DNA of 10,096 bases from Nitrospirota bacterium (GCA_005877855.1 VBOF01000221.1:1-10096); one strand, 5' to 3'. Positions 1 to 6,152 are shown, numbered from the stretch's first letter. Translations and numbers: made by a program. Notes: generated by a model from the letters alone, not told the origin.

Positions 1-1456
1 GGATGACGGCCGTGATGCCCGCCTGGGCGGCGGCGTCGATGCCGTCGCGGAACGGGAAGAAGGCGTCCGAGGCCATGACGCAGCCTTTCAGCGTTGAGCC
101 TGCCTTCAGGGTCGCCAGCTTCACCGAGTCCACGCGGCTCATCTGCCCCGCGCCGATCCCGACCGTCCGGTCGCGGCGGGCGAACACGATGGCGTTGGAT
201 TTGACGTGCTTGCAGACCTTCCAGGCGAAGGCGAACGCGGCGTATTCCTCGTCGGTGGGCGCCCGCTTCGAGGCCACTTTCAGCGTCCGCACATCCAAGA
301 TCGCGCCGAGGTCCCGGTCTTGCAGGATCAGCCCGCCGACGATCTTCTTGAGATCCAGCAGGTCCGGTCCCGTGCGCACGTCGGTGCGGAGCTCGCCCAC
401 CGCCAGCAGGCGCAGGTCCTTCTTGCGCCTCAGTTCGGCCAGGGCGTCCTCGTCGAAGCCCGGCGCCACGACCACTTCCACAAACGTGGCGGTGATCTCC
501 TTGGCGGTGGCGAGGTCCACGCGCGCATTGAACGCGATGACGCCACCGAAGGCGGAGAGGGGATCGGCCTCGCGCGCCACGACATAGGCGTCGCGCAGCG
601 TGGGCCTGACGGACACCCCGCAGGGGTTGTTGTGCTTGACGATGACCGCCACACTCTCACGAAATTCCTTCACCAACTCCAGCGCGGCATTGGCGTCGAG
701 GAGGTTGTTGTACGATATCTCCTTGCCGTGGAGTTGCCGCGCCTTCGCCACGCCCGGCTCGCTGCTCCCGAAATCGCGGTAGAAGGCGCCCTGCTGGTGC
801 GGGTTCTCGCCATAGCGAAGGCTCTGCACCTTCTCGAACTGCAGGGTCAGCAGGGACGGAAACCGCACCGGACCGGTCGCGCCCTGTTGCTCGAGATAGC
901 CGGCGATCATGCCGTCGTACCGGGAGGTGTGGTGAAAGACCTTGCGGGCAAGCTCCCGGCGCATCGCCGGCGACACTCCGCCGGCGCGCAACGCCTCCAG
1001 CACAGGCCCGTAATCCGCCGGGTCCATCACGACTGTCACATCCGCGTGATTCTTGGCGGCCGAACGCAGCATGGACGGCCCGCCGATGTCGATGGCCTCG
1101 ATCGCCTCGTCGAACGTGCCGCCCGCCTTGTTGATCGTCGCCTCGAAGGGATACAGGTTGACCACAACCACGTCGATCGGCCCGATCCCGTGACGCTCCA
1201 TCTCGGCGACATGCCGGGGATCGTGGCGGCGGCCCAGCAGCCCCCCGTGGATCTTGGGATGGAGTGTCTTGACCCGCCCGTCCAGAATCTCCGGCGAGCC
1301 GGTGTAGGCGGCCACGTCGGTGACCGCGATCCCGGCCTCCCGGAGCGTCTTGGCGGTCCCGCCAGTCGAGAGAATCTCGTACCCCAGTTCCGTCAATCCC
1401 TTGGCGAATTCGATGATCCCGGACTTGTCCGACACGCTGACCAGCGCCCGCTTCAC
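1..1456 (-). CDS. purH: Bifunctional AICAR formyltransferase / IMP cyclohydrolase, 3' end cut by the window edge
   Basis: PurH catalyses the last two steps of de novo purine synthesis: formylation of AICAR with 10-formyl-THF, then ring closure to IMP, in the cytoplasm. The frame is open for 485 codons without interruption. The N-terminal MGS-like cyclohydrolase domain opens with KRALVSVSDKSGI and includes STGGTAKTL and KTLHPKIHGGLLGRR. The formyltransferase domain shows LRYGENPHQQGAF (about residues 213-225) and the catalytic KHNNPCG (Lys274-His275). The start is GTG at 1456-1454, preceded by AAGGAG at 1465-1470 at normal spacing; no nearby ATG fits the family N-terminus. PurH is usually about 510-525 residues, so roughly 30 C-terminal residues lie outside the window. 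It lies 146 bp downstream of the pilT-group genes on the same strand, with an inverted repeat between, so co-transcription is possible but not shown. Identity is very secure. Confidence 0.97.
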   Translation of the reverse strand, partial: MKRALVSVSDKSGIIEFAKGLTELGYEILSTGGTAKTLREAGIAVTDVAAYTGSPEILDGRVKTLHPKIHGGLLGRRHDPRHVAEMERHGIGPIDVVVVNLYPFEATINKAGGTFDEAIEAIDIGGPSMLRSAAKNHADVTVVMDPADYGPVLEALRAGGVSPAMRRELARKVFHHTSRYDGMIAGYLEQQGATGPVRFPSLLTLQFEKVQSLRYGENPHQQGAFYRDFGSSEPGVAKARQLHGKEISYNNLLDANAALELVKEFRESVAVIVKHNNPCGVSVRPTLRDAYVVAREADPLSAFGGVIAFNARVDLATAKEITATFVEVVVAPGFDEDALAELRRKKDLRLLAVGELRTDVRTGPDLLDLKKIVGGLILQDRDLGAILDVRTLKVASKRAPTDEEYAAFAFAWKVCKHVKSNAIVFARRDRTVGIGAGQMSRVDSVKLATLKAGSTLKGCVMASDAFFPFRDGIDAAAQAGITAVI

Positions 1457-1490
1457 GCTCGTTTCTCCTTGTTGAACAGCTTGACGACTG

Positions 1491-1561
1491 TGTCACCCTG
1501 AACGAAGTGAAGGGTCTCTACCGTCGACCTCTTTAGATTCTTCGCTCCGCTCAGAATGACA
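1491..1561. repeat. REP-like imperfect inverted repeat between the pilT group and purH
   Basis: A 27-bp arm at 1491-1517 (begins TGTCACCCTGAACGAAG) and a 27-bp arm at 1535-1561 (its reverse complement begins TGTCATTCTGAGCGGAG) flank a 17-bp spacer. The arms share about 20 of 27 positions, and every difference is a transition, so many mismatches become G-U pairs in RNA from one strand or the other. No T tract follows on either strand, so it is not a classic intrinsic terminator. The right arm resembles the element at 5483-5510. It looks like a dispersed extragenic palindrome in two tail-to-head halves. Confidence 0.75.
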
Positions 1562-1602
1562 TCACTGTGTGAATGAGATTAGCAGGATTGGCGTATGGAA
1601 CG

Positions 1603-2328
1603 CTAGATCTTGCCTGCGTCCCGCAGCGAGTCACGGAAGACGCGGTAGAACTGGTCGTTCTCCGTCACGGCCTGGCGGGCGATCCCCTTGATCTTGGGCA
1701 GTTCCCGTTCCGCGACCACGAAGTTGACACTCTTGAGGAAGGCCAGCATGTTGTCGAAGGTGCGGAACTCCCTCCCAATCAGCCCCACGCACATGTGCCG
1801 CCTCAGCGGCATCGTCATCGGCTGGACGGTCAGGAGCACCCGATTCCTCTCCGCCGATCCCCCGTATTCTTCGTGGATGATCAGCACTTCATAACGGTTC
1901 GCCCGAATCCGCTGGATGGCGTCCTCCGGCGTGAGGGCAATGTGGACGGTGTAGCCCAGTTCGTCGAGGGCGGCCTTCACCGTCGCCCGCTGGGGCGCCG
2001 AATCGATGCAGACCAAGCCCAGCTTGCGGTCCTCCACGAACTCATCTTCCTCCGGAGAGGAGGCCAACCCCTCATCCTTAATGGCAGAGGAATCGAACTC
2101 CTCCATGGGCTCCTCGGGCTCCGGCGGCGGAGGCGGGGCGGCGGACGGCGGGGCGAACCAAGACCGCAGCACACCGCTGGCCCCGCGGGCCCGTGCTTGG
2201 TCGGTCTTGGTGCTCACCCGGAACTTGGTCTGGCACCGGGGGCAGGTGACCCTGAAGTCGGCGTTTTTCGGAATCTTCCCGTCCTGGATTGCCAGCTTGG
2301 TGGAACAGAACGTGCAGATGATGTCCAT
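1603..2328 (-). CDS. Zinc-ribbon protein with a degenerate receiver-like domain
   Basis: This 241-residue protein has three parts. Residues 1-40 form a zinc ribbon of the MJ0042 type, with Cys5, Cys8, Cys29 and Cys32 in two CxxC pairs. Residues 45-100 are a low-complexity linker rich in proline and then in acidic residues. Residues 102-225 resemble a response-regulator receiver in pattern (KLGLVCIDS strand, helix, then YEVLIIHEEYGG), but the position where the phospho-Asp should follow the third strand is His/Glu. It is therefore probably not phosphorylated in the usual way. It starts 4 bp after the stop codon of the pilT-like gene, with only a weak GAAGAAG upstream, so translation is probably coupled. 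Position suggests a regulator or adaptor for the pilus retraction motors; that role is inference. No signal peptide or membrane segment is visible. Confidence 0.83.
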   Translation of the reverse strand: MDIICTFCSTKLAIQDGKIPKNADFRVTCPRCQTKFRVSTKTDQARARGASGVLRSWFAPPSAAPPPPPEPEEPMEEFDSSAIKDEGLASSPEEDEFVEDRKLGLVCIDSAPQRATVKAALDELGYTVHIALTPEDAIQRIRANRYEVLIIHEEYGGSAERNRVLLTVQPMTMPLRRHMCVGLIGREFRTFDNMLAFLKSVNFVVAERELPKIKGIARQAVTENDQFYRVFRDSLRDAGKI

Positions 2329-2332
2329 CGGC

Positions 2333-3319
2333 CTACTTCTTCTTCACCGTCCTGGCATAACCAGAGTCCAAGGTCAGGCCTTGAATGTCGGTCGTCTTCT
2401 CGCCGCGGGACTGCTTGATCTTGTCGATGCCGCGCTGCACGATCGCCTTTCGGCTGGCGTACAGCTCGGCGGTCTCCTGCGTGATCAATCCCTGCGAATA
2501 GACTTTGACGATCGCCTGATCGAAGGTCTGCATGCCGAAGGGAACGCTGGCTTCCTGGATCTCGTAGAAGGTCTTCCCCTCGCTCTCGCCCGTCAGGATG
2601 GATTCGCGGGTCCTGATATTGTTGCCGAGGATGTCATGGACGGCGATACGGCCCCCGCCCACCTTGGGCAGCAAGCGCTGGCCGACGATCCAGCGGACCG
2701 TGTCCGCGAGGCGCTGGCGGATCTGTTTTTCCTCTTCCTGGTCGAACATCCCGAGGATGCGGTGGACGGTCTGGCCCGCATCCACCGTGTGCACCGTGCT
2801 CAGCACGAGGTGGCCGGTCTCGGACGCCTTCAGAGCCAGCTCGACCGTCTCGCGGTCGCGCATCTCGCCCACGAGGATGACATTCGGCGCCTGACGGACC
2901 GCGGCGCGAAGGCCGTTGGCGAAGGTGTCGAAGTCGGTGCCCAGTTCTCGCTGGTTGAAAGTCGCCTTGACGTTGGGATGGACGAACTCGACGGGGTCCT
3001 CCAGGGTGATGATATGGATGGGCCGAGTCTCGTTGAACTCCCGCAGCAGCGCAGCCAGCGAAGTGGTTTTCCCGACGCCGGTGGGGCCGGACACCAGGAC
3101 CAGGCCGTTCTTCTCCTTGGTCATCTTCCGGAATGGTTCAGGCAGCTTGAGATCGTCGATGGATGGAATCAGTGTCTCCAGCTTCCGCATGACGATCGAA
3201 TAGTTCCCCCGCTGGGAGAAGACGTTGATGCGGAACCGGGCCTTCCCGGTCAGGAAGTACGATGTATCGCAGGACCCCTGCTGCAGGACCATCTGGATCA
3301 GCCGGCGGTCGTTGTGCAT
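2333..3319 (-). CDS. Second PilT/PilU-family pilus ATPase, N-terminus disrupted
   Basis: A hexameric type IV pilus retraction-type ATPase by its conserved core, numbered from the ATG at 3319: Walker A GPTGVGKTT (78-86), Asp box HIITLEDPVEF (about 102-112), Walker B VILVGEMRD (147-155) and His box HLVLSTVHT (170-178). The C-terminal PFGMQTFDQAI region is also present. The ATG at 3319 has no ribosome-binding site, and conserved-looking residues (NLTPFQTETLALNLM) continue upstream in frame to a TGA at 3388-3386. The good start, ATG at 3389 with AGGAGG at 3395-3400, is in another frame. Against the neighbouring PilT, about 40 N-terminal residues (the part matching ASDLHLTSGQQPILRLHG) are absent. 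The ATPase core is intact, but the N-terminal PAS-like domain cannot be complete. It sits between pilT and the zinc-ribbon gene. Family certain; functional state uncertain. Confidence 0.9.
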   Translation of the reverse strand: MHNDRRLIQMVLQQGSCDTSYFLTGKARFRINVFSQRGNYSIVMRKLETLIPSIDDLKLPEPFRKMTKEKNGLVLVSGPTGVGKTTSLAALLREFNETRPIHIITLEDPVEFVHPNVKATFNQRELGTDFDTFANGLRAAVRQAPNVILVGEMRDRETVELALKASETGHLVLSTVHTVDAGQTVHRILGMFDQEEEKQIRQRLADTVRWIVGQRLLPKVGGGRIAVHDILGNNIRTRESILTGESEGKTFYEIQEASVPFGMQTFDQAIVKVYSQGLITQETAELYASRKAIVQRGIDKIKQSRGEKTTDIQGLTLDSGYARTVKKK

Positions 3320-3389
3320 GAGATTGAGCGCGAGGGTCTCGGTCTGAAAGGGGGTCAGGTTCGCGCGTGTCCATCTGGGCTTTTCTCAT
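3320..3389 (-). other. Broken 5' end of the second pilT-like gene (frame conflict)
   Basis: AGGAGGGTGTC precedes the ATG at 3389 and would initiate MRKAQMDTRE, but that frame runs on without PilT features. Removing one A from the AAAA run at 3381-3384 would join this start to the downstream frame as MRKPRWTRANLTPFQ. Even so, the N-terminal segment seen in the neighbouring PilT would still be missing. A larger out-of-frame deletion between MRKAQMD and NLTPFQTE is the better explanation. Confidence 0.7.
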
Positions 3390-3410
3390 GACACCCTCCT
3401 GCGCCGGCCC

Positions 3411-4490
3411 TCACCCGGCCCACACATCCGGCTCGGCTTTCAGGAACGGCCGGAACTTCGCCTTATCGGTACAATTCGAGTAGGCTTCTTCCGGGCCGAC
3501 CCACTTCTTCTGGAGCACCTCCATGATCGCATCGTCGAGGGTCTGCATCCCGAATTGTTTGCCCACCTGGATGGCCGAGGGGAGCTGGAAGGTCTTGCTC
3601 TCCCGGATCAGGTTGGAAACGGCCGGCGTGACCACCATGATCTCCAGAGCCGCGCACCGTCCCTTCCGGTCAATGCGTTTGAGGAGGGTCTGCGCCACGA
3701 CCAACTTGAGGCTCGTGGACAAGCTGGTGCGGCTCTGGGCCTGCTCCTCATGCGGGAACACCTCGATGACCCGGTCCACGGTTTTGGCGGCGTTGGTCGT
3801 GTGCAATGTGGCTAAGACCAGGTGGCCAGTCTCGGCCGCTTCGAGCGCCAGCCGGATCGTCTCGAGGTCCCGCATCTCGCCGACGAGGATGATGTCAGGG
3901 TCTTCGCGGAGCGCGCCCCGCAAGGCCGCGGCAAAGGACTTGGTGTGCATCCCCACCTCGCGGTGGTTCACGAGACAACTCTGGCTCTGGTGCACGAACT
4001 CGATCGGGTCCTCGATGGTGATGATGTGGTCTTTGCGGTGCTTGTTGGAAAAGTCGACCATCGCGGCCAGCGTCGTGGACTTGCCGCTGCCCGTCGGCCC
4101 GGTGATGAGGACCAGGCCTTTGTTCAGCATGGCTGCTCTGGTCAGGATGGGAGGGAGCCCGAGATCTTGGGCCGTGCTTACCTTGGTAGGGATCTGCCGG
4201 AACACCGCCCCGCACCCGTACTTCTGGTTGAAGAAATTGCACCGAAAACGTGCGACGCCAGGAATCTCATACCCGAAATCCACGTCGCCGGTCTCTTCGA
4301 ACTGTTTGATCTTGACCTCGGGGGCGATCTCATACAGCATGGTCTTCAACTCGCCGTCCTCCAACACCTTGTACTTGATCCTCTCCATATCCCCGTGAAG
4401 ACGGAGAATCGGCTGCTGTCCGGAGGTCAAGTGGAGGTCCGATGCCCCCTGGTCGAACATCAGTTTAAAGAATGCGTCAATCTTCGCCAT
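3411..4490 (-). CDS. pilT: Type IV pilus retraction ATPase PilT
   Basis: PilT is the cytoplasmic hexameric ATPase that depolymerises type IV pili for twitching motility. This 359-residue protein is of normal length. The N-terminal PAS-like domain has KLMFDQGASDLHLT (about 9-22) and VARFRCNFF (79-87). The RecA-like core has Walker A GPTGSGKST (131-139), Asp box IITIEDPIEF (156-165), Walker B ILVGEMRD (201-208) and His box HLVLATLHT (223-231). The start ATG at 4490 is supported by a purine-rich GAGGACGAGG just upstream and by the family N-terminus. It is first in a minus-strand operon; a TTGATT-N17-TACGTT promoter lies at 4550-4578. The next gene is a damaged paralogue, 21 bp downstream measured to its ribosome-bound start at 3389. 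The C-terminus (FRPFLKAEPDVWAG) is a short extension. Which paralogue would be called pilT and which pilU cannot be settled from sequence alone. Confidence 0.95.
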   Translation of the reverse strand: MAKIDAFFKLMFDQGASDLHLTSGQQPILRLHGDMERIKYKVLEDGELKTMLYEIAPEVKIKQFEETGDVDFGYEIPGVARFRCNFFNQKYGCGAVFRQIPTKVSTAQDLGLPPILTRAAMLNKGLVLITGPTGSGKSTTLAAMVDFSNKHRKDHIITIEDPIEFVHQSQSCLVNHREVGMHTKSFAAALRGALREDPDIILVGEMRDLETIRLALEAAETGHLVLATLHTTNAAKTVDRVIEVFPHEEQAQSRTSLSTSLKLVVAQTLLKRIDRKGRCAALEIMVVTPAVSNLIRESKTFQLPSAIQVGKQFGMQTLDDAIMEVLQKKWVGPEEAYSNCTDKAKFRPFLKAEPDVWAG

Positions 4491-4549
4491 GCCCTCGTCC
4501 TCTCCAGCTCATCCCGACGCGTGCGCCACGAGGCTCCACACACGCGGCA

Positions 4550-4578
4550 AACGTAGCATAACCCCCAGTGTGAATCAA
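4550..4578 (-). promoter_or_regulatory. Sigma-70-type promoter for the pilT operon
   Basis: On the minus strand, TTGATT (4578-4573), a 17-bp spacer and TACGTT (4555-4550) place transcription start near 4543, giving a leader of about 53 nt before pilT. The -10 keeps the key T, A and final T. It lies back to back with the plus-strand promoter at 4592. Confidence 0.5.
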
Positions 4579-4591
4579 CCGCCGGGCTGCA

Positions 4592-4620
4592 TTGACAAAG
4601 GCCAAATAGGGGCCTACGCT
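4592..4620 (+). promoter_or_regulatory. Promoter of the 81-aa CxxC protein, probably giving a leaderless mRNA
   Basis: A perfect TTGACA (4592-4597), exactly 17 bp of spacer, and TACGCT (4615-4620). Counting from the -10, the expected +1 is 4627, which is the A of the ATG of the downstream gene. No close Shine-Dalgarno sequence precedes that ATG; AGGGG at 4608-4612 is too far away. Confidence 0.6.
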
Positions 4621-4626
4621 TCCCCT

Positions 4627-4872
4627 ATGTTCGACCTGTTTGACTTTTCCACGCCCATCTCGTGCGAGTTTTGCACGCTCCCCATCCCGATCAAACCGGA
4701 CTCCAGGGTTCACAGGGTCCAGCTTGCCGAAGGACCGGCCATCTTCCCGATCTGTCCGACCTGCGGCCGGCTCCAGCGGCCCAGGCTCGTCAAGGACGGC
4801 AAGCTCTACTTGGTCAACCTCAGCGACGAGCAGATGGCCACGCTCCAGTCCTTGTTCAACATGAATCTCTAG
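4627..4872 (+). CDS. Small double-CxxC (zinc-ribbon-like) protein of unknown function
   Basis: An 81-residue protein with Cys13/Cys16 (CEFC) and Cys43/Cys46 (CPTC). The 26-residue gap suits one zinc-binding knuckle pair, so a structural zinc ribbon is likely. The C-terminal half (KDGKLYLVNLSDEQMATLQSL) is mixed strand and helix with no signal or membrane segment. The frame is open further upstream to 4489, but that part reads as random sequence and overlaps the promoters. ATG 4627 fits because the cysteine-bearing fold starts soon after it and because it coincides with the predicted transcription start. It is divergent from pilT, sharing a 137-bp control region, so co-regulation with pili is possible but unproven. 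I do not recognise a named family. Confidence 0.78.
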   Translation: MFDLFDFSTPISCEFCTLPIPIKPDSRVHRVQLAEGPAIFPICPTCGRLQRPRLVKDGKLYLVNLSDEQMATLQSLFNMNL

Positions 4873-4892
4873 GCGGTCCACCTCCGCTTTTT
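4871..4892 (+). terminator. Weak candidate intrinsic terminator
   Basis: A 6-bp stem (AGGCGG with CCGCTT, including one G-T pair), a 7-nt loop and the run TTTTT. It overlaps the stop codon of the 81-aa gene. The stem is short, so this is tentative. Confidence 0.3.
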
Positions 4893-4918
4893 ACCTTTTC
4901 CCTCCCTCCCGTGTCTCA

Positions 4919-4947
4919 TTGACAAGGACAACGGACCGGCATACCCT
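4919..4947 (+). promoter_or_regulatory. Promoter of the coiled-coil protein gene
   Basis: TTGACA (4919-4924), 17-bp spacer, TACCCT (4942-4947). Predicted start of transcription is near 4954, leaving only about 14 nt before the ATG at 4968. The architecture closely matches the promoters at 4592 (plus) and 7318 (minus). Confidence 0.55.
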
Positions 4948-4967
4948 TCACTCGCAGCGGGGGCGGC

Positions 4968-5411
4968 ATGGACCAGGAACTAGTTCAGTACCTCGAAGAG
5001 AAGTTTCAGACGCAGGAACAGCGATTCCAAAGCCTTCTGGATCAGTCCCTTGGAGGCATAGCGGCACGCTTTGAAGGTGTAAATGCACGGTTTGATGGTG
5101 TAAATGCGCGCTTTGATCGGGTCGAGCAACGGCTTGATGCTCACGATGATCGGATTGAGGAGGTCAAACGCCACACTGGCGTGCTGGTCGAGGGCCTCCG
5201 CCACGAGATCCAGCAAGTGGCTGAAGGGCTTGTCATGCATATCGAGATTCGACACAGGGAGGATCGAGAATATTTCGACCGCAAGTTCGAGGACATGTCC
5301 TCCCTCTTCCGCAGTTCCCACGATCACCTGCAGCAGCAACATGACCAGCTCCGCCAATCACAGGATCAGATCCACCAGCGCGTGGAGAACCTGGAACGGA
5401 ACCAGAACTAG
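4968..5411 (+). CDS. Coiled-coil protein with heptad tandem repeats, function unknown
   Basis: A 147-residue, highly charged, glutamine-rich protein that is almost entirely helical. Residues 33-53 are three 7-residue repeats (ARFEGVN, ARFDGVN, ARFDRVE) followed by a looser QRLDAHD, which gives a regular heptad register. The region from residue 54 onward (RIEEVKRHTGVLVEGL, then DHLQQQHDQLRQSQDQI) continues the coiled-coil pattern to the end. There is no signal peptide or membrane segment and no catalytic motif. ATG 4968 is preceded by a G-rich GCGGGGGCGG rather than a standard ribosome site, and by a promoter 14 nt away. It resembles small scaffold proteins with repeated ARFDxxxxRFD segments, a pattern also seen in many unrelated coiled coils, so no function can be given. 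Palindromic repeats begin 9 bp after its stop codon. Confidence 0.8.
   Translation: MDQELVQYLEEKFQTQEQRFQSLLDQSLGGIAARFEGVNARFDGVNARFDRVEQRLDAHDDRIEEVKRHTGVLVEGLRHEIQQVAEGLVMHIEIRHREDREYFDRKFEDMSSLFRSSHDHLQQQHDQLRQSQDQIHQRVENLERNQN
5064..5126 (+). repeat. Three 21-bp in-frame tandem repeats
   Basis: Units at 5064-5084, 5085-5105 and 5106-5126 share the frame gcN-cgN-ttt-gaN-ggt-gta-aat, with the third unit diverging in its last codons. Each unit encodes one coiled-coil heptad, so copy number could change in whole heptads without breaking the frame. Confidence 0.85.
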
Positions 5412-5419
5412 CCAAGATT

Positions 5420-5456
5420 CCCTCGCCCCGCGTGCGGGGAGAGGGCTGGGTGAGGG
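5420..5456. repeat. REP-like GC-rich palindrome (CCCTCGCCCCGC family)
   Basis: Left arm CCCTCGCCCCGC and right arm GCGGGGAGAGGG (5420-5445) match at 11 of 12 positions. They are followed by CTGGGTGAGGG, a second partial match to the arm. This layout is that of common dispersed extragenic palindromes. It could also act as a transcript-stabilising hairpin for the coiled-coil gene, but no T tract follows. Confidence 0.7.
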
Positions 5457-5463
5457 AGCGTCC

Positions 5464-5510
5464 TGTCATTGCGAGTGCCTTCTGTCATTGCGAGCGTAGC
5501 GAAGCAATCT
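5464..5510. repeat. TGTCATTGCGAG repeat: a truncated copy then a fuller copy
   Basis: TGTCATTGCGAG occurs at 5464-5475 and again at 5483-5494. The second copy continues to a full element ending GCGAAGCAATCT at 5510, bounded by ATTGC/GCAAT inverted ends. It aligns with the arm at 1535-1561 (TGTCATT, GAGCG, AGCGAAG and AATCT in the same order), so the two belong to one superfamily. Confidence 0.7.
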
Positions 5511-5528
5511 GGCTGGTGTCGATCCGAT

Positions 5529-5552
5529 GTAGGGGCGTATCGCGATACGCCC
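5529..5552. repeat. GTAGGGGCG palindromic repeat, copy 1
   Basis: GTAG leads into a perfect 20-bp palindrome at 5533-5552 (GGGCGTATCG with CGATACGCCC). The same GTAGGGGC entry recurs 49 bp later in copy 2 with a different core. Confidence 0.75.
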
Positions 5553-5577
5553 TCCCCCAATCCGGGGATCGATCTTC

Positions 5578-5601
5578 GTAGGGGCGCCGCATGCTGCGCC
5601 C
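5578..5601. repeat. GTAGGGGCG palindromic repeat, copy 2
   Basis: GTAG leads into GGGCGCCGCA with TGCTGCGCCC (5582-5601), 9 of 10 pairs matching. The outer arms equal those of copy 1 while the inner bases differ but still pair, so pairing is kept through compensating changes. Confidence 0.75.
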
Positions 5602-5624
5602 GTCTAAATCCTGGCGCGAAGAAA

Positions 5625-5992
5625 TCACCTCCACGGTTCAAGGCATCGTGAATCATCGTTCTTCGGGTTGTTCACTCGTAGGCTGATCGAATAAACAGTC
5701 ATCAAGTCGGACGGATATGGACGCAGCAACGGCTTCACGCCGTCTGCCACCTGTTGTTCAGGATCGAGCCACTGCTCGTAGTCCTTCGGGGCGAGAATCA
5801 TCGGCATCCGATTGTGGATCGGCGCAAGCATGTCGTTCGGCTCGGTCGTCAGCAGCGTACAGGACTCGTGACCTGTCCGTCCTGTCCTTCCCAATGGTCC
5901 CACAGTCCGGCGATGGCGAACGGCTCCCCGTCCTTCAGGTGGATATAGACCGGCTGCTTGTGCCCTCCGTTTTGGTCGTGGGTCAGTTTGAC
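5625..5992 (-). pseudogene. Remnant of an SRAP-domain (YedK/HMCES-type) gene
   Basis: SRAP proteins bind abasic sites in single-stranded DNA through an N-terminal Cys2. Here only the second half survives. Residues KQPVYIHLKDGEPFAIAGLW and DHWEG are read from about 5992. A shift of frame near 5865-5885 then leads to ESCTLLTTEPNDMLAPIHNR and RVNNPKNDD, ending at TGA 5627-5625. One base added near 5868 would join the halves, so the change looks like a single-base deletion. The conserved APIHNRMP histidine is kept. The MCGR start with Cys2 and the GFYEW glutamate are absent: a TAA at 5995-5993 immediately precedes the fragment. An ATG at 5903 could start the C-terminal part but yields a nonsense lead. 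Family is certain from the motifs; the gene cannot encode a working protein. Confidence 0.85.
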
Positions 5993-6152
5993 TTAGCGTC
6001 GATCGAGTGGAGTCCTCCCTTTTTCAAACCATTCTGGCGGATGCCCATTCTTCCATTTGTCATCACCTTCACCCTGTATGCGATACCACCATTCTCCTTT
6101 GTCCTGCTTTAATTCATATCTTACCTGAGAGGTCAGTCCATATCATTGCCAT
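5993..6152 (-). pseudogene. Frameshifted small gene of unknown function
   Basis: GGAGG at 6162-6158 precedes ATG 6152, which encodes MAMIWTDLSGKI and stops at once. One base away in frame, a coding-like stretch (YELKQDKGEWWYRIQGEGDD, then KWKNGHPPEWFEKGRTPLDRR) runs from about 6118 to TAA 5995-5993. One base too many, or two too few, between 6118 and 6125 would explain this, giving an original protein of about 53 residues rich in Trp and charged residues. I do not recognise the family. It sits between the damaged nuclease and SRAP genes, in the same direction. Alternatively the upstream frame at 6265-6143 (VIPPAPVLAEAAEG onward), which is in phase with the downstream part apart from one TGA, belongs to it. 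Confidence 0.4.

Noticed and set aside
206..1501. Long open frame on the plus strand opposite purH (431 codons).
   Set aside because: It is antisense to a clear purH frame with all family motifs; the long openness is a by-product of GC-rich codons.
2006..3391. Long plus-strand open frame (461 codons) opposite the second pilT-like gene.
   Set aside because: Antisense to conserved Walker and His-box motifs; no family features of its own.
3822..4556. Plus-strand open frame opposite pilT.
   Set aside because: Shadow of pilT; no ribosome site and no recognisable protein features.
4489..4626. Longer start for the 81-aa gene at 4489.
   Set aside because: The extra residues overlap both promoters and read as random; ATG 4627 matches the predicted transcription start.
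4477..4881. Minus-strand open frame opposite the 81-aa CxxC gene.
   Set aside because: It crosses the divergent promoters and the plus-strand gene has paired CxxC motifs and a matched promoter.
5420..5601. CRISPR array in the repeat cluster.
   Set aside because: Repeats are of different families, unevenly spaced and palindromic, with no regular spacers and no cas genes.
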